From assembly GCA_910587255.1 (NCBI GenBank), contig CAJUKT010000039.1, positions 123,529-187,528 on the forward strand: DNA of 64,000 nucleotides. The letters are read 5' to 3'. This DNA comes from an uncultured Oscillospiraceae bacterium (GTDB lineage: Bacteria; Bacillota; Clostridia; Oscillospirales; Oscillospiraceae). Of this stretch, positions 59,838 through 64,000 are shown piece by piece; the first letter of the stretch is position 1; every line of letters starts with the position of its first letter. A program made the translations under genes and the position numbers. Under the pieces are notes generated by a model. It did no database searches, was not told the DNA's origin, and saw nothing but the letters and a program-made list of their open reading frames with translations.

Positions 59838-59905
59838 CAGGGGGGAAATCCGGCGAGGCTGCGGACGCCGAGGGCGCGCGCGTGCTCTTGGGATTTTCCC
59901 CCCTG
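59838..59905. repeat. Inverted repeat in intergenic region
   Basis: CAGGGGGGAAATCC (59838-59851) is repeated in reverse complement as GGATTTTCCCCCCTG (59891-59905), with one extra T, around a 39-base GC-rich loop. A second hairpin, ACCCCCGG/ACGGGGGA (about 59910-59930), follows. Together they fill the space between the radical SAM gene end and the ABC promoter. Confidence 0.7.
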
Positions 59906-59964
59906 GGAACCCCCGGTTTTACGGGGGAGCCCGATTTGTTTGATCGGTTCCGGCCTTCCGGCGC

Positions 59965-61356
59965 TCAGCCTGCCTCCTTTTGCCCCGGACAATGCTGTTC
60001 GCAGCTCTGGCAGCCGCCCCCGCAGGCCCACAGCCGCTGGGCCGTCCCGTCCCAGGCGGCGGCGTAGCCGTCGCACTTGGCGCACAGGTGCTCCGCGGTC
60101 TCCGGGGATTGGAGGTCGGTGGACCGCGCCCCGGTTTTGGCCACCATCTCCCGCAGCTTTTCCGGGTTTTCCAGCATGGGGCAGGGCTTGAGGTGGTTTT
60201 CGTTGAAGGGCTGGCCATCGTGATAGGCCATGAACATGGGGGAGCGCAGGCAGTCCAGCAGGGACATTGAGCGGATGCTGCAATCGGAGTAGTGGATGAA
60301 CACGCAGGGGTCCACGTCCCCGTTGGCGTTGATGTGGAGATACCGCCGTCCCCCGGCGATGCAGCCCCCCACATACTCCCCGTCGTTCTGGAAGTCGATG
60401 ACAAACAGCGGCTTGCTCTTGCGGTAGGCCCGTATGCGCGTATACATCTGCTCCCGCTGTTCCGGGGAGGGCATCAGCCCGGGCGCGGCGTCATTGCCCA
60501 CCGGCATGTAGTGGAAGTACCAGGCGAACTTGGCCCCCCACTCCACCAGCTGGTCCACAAACTCCTCGGAGCTGATGGAGTCCAGGTTGGCGCTGGTGTA
60601 GCAGCAGGAGGTGCCGAAGGGCAGCTTGTGCGCCTTGAGAATCTCCATGGCCCGGCGCACCTGCTGGAACACGCCGGCCCCCCGGCGGCTGTCGGTGGCC
60701 TGCTCAAAGCCCTCCACGCTGATGGCGGGGATGAAGTTTTTCACCCGCAGCATCTGTTGGGCAAAGGCCTCGTCGATGAGTGTGGCGTTGGTGAAGCACA
60801 AAAATTCGCAGTCGCTGTGCTTGTTGCAAAGGGCGATGAGGTCGTCCCGGCGCACCATGGGCTCGCCGCCGGTGTAGATGTAGATATACACCCCCAGCTT
60901 CTTGCCCTGGGTGATGATGCTGTCGATCTCGTCAAAGGTGAGATTGAGCTTGTTGCCGTATTCCGCCGCCCAGCAGCCGGTGCAGTGGAGGTTGCAGGCG
61001 GAGGTGGGGTCCAGCAGGATGGCCCAGGGGATATTGCAGCCGTACCGCGCACGGGCCTCCTCCTGGATTTCCCAGCCGATGAGATTGCCGTTGAGCATAA
61101 AATTCTCAAAGAAGGTCTTGCGCACCCCGCCGTCAATGTCCGTCCACAGGCTGCGGATGAGCCGGTACCAGTTGTTGTCCGGGTTCTCGATCACCCTGCG
61201 GAAGGCCGCGCGCTGGGCAGGGAAGCTGTTGGGGCCGTCCCCGGCGAAGCGGTCCACCCAGTCCATCAGCTTGGGGATGCTGGCGTCCGGGTCCTTGTCC
61301 AAATAGCCGTACAGGGCGCGGAAGCCCGCCCGTTTCACGCTGTTCATCATGGTCAT
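59965..61356 (-). CDS. Radical SAM protein with C-terminal cysteine-rich (SPASM-like) region
   Basis: A 463-residue radical SAM enzyme. The cluster motif is CNLHCTGCWAAEYG (Cx3Cx2C) at about residue 115-125, preceded by a 110-residue helical N-terminal extension. The C-terminus has CAKCDGYAAAW and CGGGCQSCEQHC, a cysteine pattern like auxiliary-cluster SPASM domains. It may modify a peptide or other substrate by radical chemistry. No precursor peptide gene is seen nearby. The TetR regulator gene lies upstream on the same strand, so it may control this gene. RBS GAAAGGAAC precedes the ATG. Confidence 0.88.
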   Translation of the reverse strand: MTMMNSVKRAGFRALYGYLDKDPDASIPKLMDWVDRFAGDGPNSFPAQRAAFRRVIENPDNNWYRLIRSLWTDIDGGVRKTFFENFMLNGNLIGWEIQEEARARYGCNIPWAILLDPTSACNLHCTGCWAAEYGNKLNLTFDEIDSIITQGKKLGVYIYIYTGGEPMVRRDDLIALCNKHSDCEFLCFTNATLIDEAFAQQMLRVKNFIPAISVEGFEQATDSRRGAGVFQQVRRAMEILKAHKLPFGTSCCYTSANLDSISSEEFVDQLVEWGAKFAWYFHYMPVGNDAAPGLMPSPEQREQMYTRIRAYRKSKPLFVIDFQNDGEYVGGCIAGGRRYLHINANGDVDPCVFIHYSDCSIRSMSLLDCLRSPMFMAYHDGQPFNENHLKPCPMLENPEKLREMVAKTGARSTDLQSPETAEHLCAKCDGYAAAWDGTAQRLWACGGGCQSCEQHCPGQKEAG

Positions 61357-61446
61357 GCTCTACACGTTCCTTTCTGTCCCATGGGTCTGTGATTGTGTGC
61401 AGCGCCATGATATCCCCAGACGTGGGCGGTTTCCATAGACAGGAAA

Positions 61447-61478
61447 GAGGCCCTTGTCAAAACTGTGACAAGGGCCTC
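61447..61478 (-). terminator. Terminator after TetR gene
   Basis: GAGGCCCTTGTCA (61447-61459) pairs perfectly with TGACAAGGGCCTC (61466-61478) around AAACTG, with TTTCCTGTC on the minus-strand side. It lies between the TetR stop and the radical SAM start. Confidence 0.8.
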
Positions 61479-61520
61479 GTGGATGTAAAATTTTGTGGAA
61501 TGGAGGCGGACCGGCGCAAA

Positions 61521-62081
61521 TCAACGCTTGTTCTTCTGGGCCAGTCGCTCCAGGGTGTAGTCCAGACAGCCCCCCACCAGAATGTCGAAGTCGTCCATCC
61601 GCTCGATGACGCTGGAGGGCATCCCCTGCTCTACCCAGCTGAGCACGATGCTGGCCAGCCCCTGGGTGAGCAGCTCGGTCATGAAGGCAATCTGGTCTTC
61701 CGTCACGGCGTACCCCCGTGCGGCCAGCCGGGTGCGGGCCTCCACCAGGGGCGCGGCCCACCGGCGGACATGGCTCTCCACATAGCTGCGCTCGTAGGCC
61801 CGGTATACGTTGAGGGCCAGCACCCGGTTTTCCCGCAGCAGGGTCAGGGTGCGCTCTATGGCCGTATGCCAGTCCTCCGGGCGGACGGCGCCCAGCTCGT
61901 CCAGCAGCTGCTGGATGCCGTAGTCCACCACGCCGTACAGGTCGGAGAAGTGGTAATAAAAGGCCTGACGGGAGATGCCGCATTTTTCCACCAGCTCGGT
62001 GACGGTGATGTCGTCCAGCCGCTTGGTCTGGAGCAGCAGGGCCAGGGCGTTCAGGATTTGATTTTTGGTAGATTTTGGCAC
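61521..62081 (-). CDS. TetR/AcrR family transcriptional regulator
   Basis: A 187-residue TetR-type regulator with the N-terminal HTH (DDITVTELVEKCGISRQAFY, then YHFSDLYGVV) of the DhaS-like subgroup and a helical effector domain. The GTG at 62081 is preferred, with AGAGGAAG 5-12 bases upstream; the open frame reaches 62246 but the added part has no start signal. It is divergent from the TSUP genes and upstream of the radical SAM gene, so it could regulate either. Confidence 0.9.
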   Translation of the reverse strand: MPKSTKNQILNALALLLQTKRLDDITVTELVEKCGISRQAFYYHFSDLYGVVDYGIQQLLDELGAVRPEDWHTAIERTLTLLRENRVLALNVYRAYERSYVESHVRRWAAPLVEARTRLAARGYAVTEDQIAFMTELLTQGLASIVLSWVEQGMPSSVIERMDDFDILVGGCLDYTLERLAQKNKR

Positions 62082-62221
62082 ATCGCTTCCTCTTTTCTGG
62101 ATTTTTGAAACATTATACCGGGTTTTGCCGGGCGGCGCAAGGAACGTGCTTTGACACTGCGGAAATTTTGTCAAGGAATAATTTTGGGGCGGGGCGGTAA
62201 AGCTGAGCCGGGGTGAACGCA

Positions 62222-62587
62222 ATGGACAAGAAACAAGGGAAAACACTGTGGTATGCCCTGGCGGGGGCGGCCGCCGGGGTGGTCAACGGCTTTTTCGGCG
62301 GGGGTGGGGGCCAGGTGCTGGTGCCGATGCTGGCGGGGAAATGCGCTTTGGAGCAGCGGAAATCCTTTGCCACCTCGGTGGCGGTGATCGCGCCGCTGTG
62401 CGCCCTGTCCGCCGCCATTTATTGGTGGCGGGGGCAGCTGGACTGGGCGCTGGCCCTGCCCTATCTGGCCGGGGGGCTGGCCGGGGGCTTTGTGGGCGGC
62501 AGGGTGTTTAAAAACCTGTCCATGACCTGGCTGCGCCGGGGCTTTGCCCTGCTGATCCTGTACGGCGGGGTGAAGGCGCTGCTATGA
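62222..62587 (+). CDS. TSUP (TauE/SafE) family half-transporter, first gene
   Basis: A 121-residue membrane protein with about four helices, corresponding to the N-terminal half of a TSUP transporter: AAAGVVNGFFGGGGGQVLVP is the first signature and GGLAGGFVGGRVFKNL the second. TSUP proteins move sulfite, sulfoacetate or other organosulfur anions. The next gene overlaps by 4 bases (ATGA) and encodes a similar half, so both together match one full transporter. The start could be ATG 62222 or the upstream GTG 62213. Confidence 0.85.
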   Translation: MDKKQGKTLWYALAGAAAGVVNGFFGGGGGQVLVPMLAGKCALEQRKSFATSVAVIAPLCALSAAIYWWRGQLDWALALPYLAGGLAGGFVGGRVFKNLSMTWLRRGFALLILYGGVKALL

Positions 62588-62943
62588 AGGAGTGGATCAT
62601 CGCCGCCCTGGCAGGGGCGGCCACCGGGGTGCTGTCCGGCTTCGGGGTGGGCGGCGGCTCGCTGCTGCTCATCTACATGACCAGCTTTGCCGGGGTGCCC
62701 CAGACCCTGGCCCAGGGGGTCAACCTGCTCTATTTCCTGCCCGCTGCGGCCACCGCCCTCCCCGCCCACCTGAAAAACGGCTACGTGGAGAAAAAAGCGC
62801 TGCTCCCCGCCATCGCCGCCGGGCTGGTGTGCTCCGCCCTCGCCGCCTGGGCGGCCACGGCGCTGGACGTGGAGGTGCTGCGCAAATGCTTCGGCGGCTT
62901 TCTCATCCTCATCGGCCTGCGGGAGCTGTTTCAAAAAGGATGA
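62584..62943 (+). CDS. TSUP (TauE/SafE) family half-transporter, second gene
   Basis: A 119-residue membrane protein with about four helices and its own copy of the signature (AATGVLSGFGVGGGSLLLIY), thus homologous to the first half. The ATG overlaps the upstream stop. The pair is presumably a heterodimer equal to one 240-residue TSUP protein. No frameshift is needed to explain the split: each gene has a proper start and stop. Confidence 0.85.
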   Translation: MKEWIIAALAGAATGVLSGFGVGGGSLLLIYMTSFAGVPQTLAQGVNLLYFLPAAATALPAHLKNGYVEKKALLPAIAAGLVCSALAAWAATALDVEVLRKCFGGFLILIGLRELFQKG

Positions 62944-62949
62944 TTTTTC

Positions 62950-62978
62950 TTGCCTTTCCAGACGAGCTGTGATAATAT
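62950..62978 (+). promoter_or_regulatory. Promoter of ZIP transporter gene
   Basis: TTGCCT (62950-62955), 17-bp spacer and TAATAT (62973-62978). The transcript would begin at or within the hairpin at 62982. Confidence 0.5.
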
Positions 62979-62981
62979 GCT

Positions 62982-63018
62982 GTCTGCCGGACTGGCCTTC
63001 TTGGCCGGCCCGGCAGAC
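62982..63018 (+). promoter_or_regulatory. 5' stem-loop before ZIP gene
   Basis: GTCTGCCGG (62982-62990) and CCGGCAGAC (63010-63018) form a perfect 9-bp stem, extended by GGCC/GGCC pairing in the loop. No T-run follows. It would sit at the very 5' end of the ZIP mRNA, as a stabiliser or regulatory element. Confidence 0.5.
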
Positions 63019-63039
63019 TATGTTTAGGAGCGCTTATAC

Positions 63040-63819
63040 ATGAATCCTATCCTGTTTGTCATCCTTTTGACCGCGGCCACCGGTGTGGGCGGCCTGGCCC
63101 TGGGGGGTGTGCTGGCCGCCCTCATCAAGCGGGAGTCCCCACGGGGGACCAGCCTGCTGCTCAGCTTCACCGCGGGGCTGATGCTGGCCATTGTGGCTTT
63201 GGATATGGTGCCCGAGGCCATGGAGGCCGCCCCCTGGCTGCCCATGACGCCGCTGGTGCTGGTGGGGGGCTTTGCGGTGACCTATCTGCTCAACTGCTGG
63301 ATCGACAAGAGCGCCCACCACGAGGACGAGAACAACCCCCGCCACTGTGCCTGCGGCCACCACGACCTGCACACGGCGGGGCTGGTGCTGGCCGCGGCGG
63401 TGGCGCTGCACAACGTCCCAGTGGGCATGGCGGTGGGGGCCACGGTGGCGGTGGAGGGCATCTGCCTGGCCAGCGTGCTGGCGGCGGTGACCATCGGCCT
63501 GCACAACCTGCCCGAGGGCATGAGCATCGCCATCCCCCTGCTCCACGACGGGTCCAAAACCCTGGGGGCCATCGGTGTGGCGGCGCTGTCCGGCCTGCCC
63601 ACGGTGGCGGGGGCGCTGGCGGGGTACTTTGTGGGCAACGAGGCCCCCGGCGCCCTGGCCGCCGCCCTCAGCCTGGCGGGGGGCGCCATGCTGTACGTGG
63701 TGTTTTTTGAGCTGCTGCCCGAGGCGTCCCTCCAGTGGAGGTCCCGCTGGTCCATCCTGGCCACGGTGGTGGGCTTTGCCCTGGGGGTGCTGCTCATCTT
63801 CGGGCACGGGCACCACTGA
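63040..63819 (+). CDS. ZIP family metal transporter
   Basis: A 259-residue ZIP (zinc/iron-regulated transporter-like) protein with about eight helices. The metal path motifs are LHNVPVGMAVG and LHNLPEGMSIA, and DMVPEAMEAAP in an early helix. A His/Cys-rich cytoplasmic loop (HHEDENNPRHCACGHHDLH) lies before the fourth helix. It imports divalent metals such as Zn2+, Fe2+ or Mn2+, or, as in some bacterial members, moves them down gradients. RBS TAGGAGCG precedes the ATG. Confidence 0.94.
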   Translation: MNPILFVILLTAATGVGGLALGGVLAALIKRESPRGTSLLLSFTAGLMLAIVALDMVPEAMEAAPWLPMTPLVLVGGFAVTYLLNCWIDKSAHHEDENNPRHCACGHHDLHTAGLVLAAAVALHNVPVGMAVGATVAVEGICLASVLAAVTIGLHNLPEGMSIAIPLLHDGSKTLGAIGVAALSGLPTVAGALAGYFVGNEAPGALAAALSLAGGAMLYVVFFELLPEASLQWRSRWSILATVVGFALGVLLIFGHGHH

Positions 63820-63833
63820 GGGGCCGCCCCGCC

Positions 63834-63862
63834 TTGCATTTTCCCCGCCGTCCTGTTATAAT
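63834..63862 (+). promoter_or_regulatory. Promoter upstream of the last, partial gene
   Basis: TTGCAT (63834-63839), 17-bp spacer, perfect TATAAT (63857-63862). Confidence 0.65.
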
Positions 63863-63964
63863 GCGAATCAAGAGTTGAACAAGAGCTTGGCAAGAGCGGC
63901 GGCAATGCGGCCAAAGATATGACAAAGCAGGCCCGACAAGGAGCGGACCAAGGAGGCGGACTGG

Positions 63965-64000
63965 ATGTCAGTTAAGCGAATAAGCCAGTTGAAAAAGCAC
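63965..64000 (+). CDS. Start of a gene cut by the window edge
   Basis: ATG at 63965 with AAGGAGG 8-14 bases upstream opens a frame (MSVKRISQLKKH...) that runs off the right edge. The promoter at 63834 supports expression. Only 12 residues are visible, so no function can be assigned. Confidence 0.6.
   Translation, partial: MSVKRISQLKKH

Overview
The window reads as a GC-rich chromosome segment of an anaerobic, spore-forming Firmicute, most likely a gut Oscillospiraceae (Flavonifractor/Lawsonibacter-like). This assignment is inferred from gene content and style: GC-rich codons with AGGAGG-type ribosome binding sites, a V-type ATPase with Na+-site residues, YaaL and BofA (sporulation), RNase J, oligoendopeptidase F, a 4-hydroxybutyryl-CoA dehydratase and PspC/DUF4097/PadR genes. 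No rRNA, tRNA, CRISPR array, transposase or prophage was seen.

Layout. About 1-31.3 kb is entirely on the + strand. (a) 0-8.4 kb: an acid/CoA catabolic cluster (zinc dehydrogenase, class II aldolase, AtuA pair, LacI regulator, EamA exporter, CaiB/BaiF CoA-transferase) followed by a sigma54-activator-like regulator that lacks several catalytic hallmarks. (b) 8.8-13.5 kb: a GntP permease, a MetX-like alpha/beta hydrolase and a large membrane-anchored hydrolase. (c) 13.6-22.0 kb, the most unusual block: AbfD, a NifU-domain protein, a Cys-rich/FabZ fusion and AbfT, then ACP, MBL hydrolase, LuxE-like, LuxC-like and an adenylating ligase. No luciferase genes are present, so this looks like an acyl activation/reduction module attached to 4-hydroxybutyrate chemistry. 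(d) 22.2-31.3 kb: a V-type ATPase operon (G-I-K-E-C-F-x-A-B-D) with an extra small membrane protein between F and A.

From 31.4 to 64 kb the genes are mixed in orientation. A small AT-richer islet (TM2 protein, DUF2752 protein, XRE regulator) has paired operators. Then come RNase J (-), a ribbon-helix-helix protein, ComF, YaaL, BofA, a putative glycoside hydrolase, a TIM-barrel-like protein, a purine permease (-) behind a purine-riboswitch-like leader, a phosphoribosyltransferase, an XRE regulator and a double GNAT with a leader-peptide/hairpin arrangement. Next are an anaerobic glycerol block (glpK, two flavoproteins, DUF1667), a HIT protein, a near-consensus parS site and PepF (-). The last part holds a PadR-DUF4097-Cys-rich-PspC operon (-), an Mrp-type ATPase, a five-gene SBP_5 ABC importer (-), a radical SAM protein and TetR regulator (-), a TSUP transporter split into two genes and a ZIP metal transporter.

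Non-coding structure is rich. Two 164-bp palindromic repeats (35539-35702 and 50733-50896) share a conserved core whose flanking stem covaries, GC-rich repeats surround 51.1 kb, and many gene ends carry strong hairpin terminators. The parS site and the YaaL-BofA pair are consistent with an origin-proximal location.
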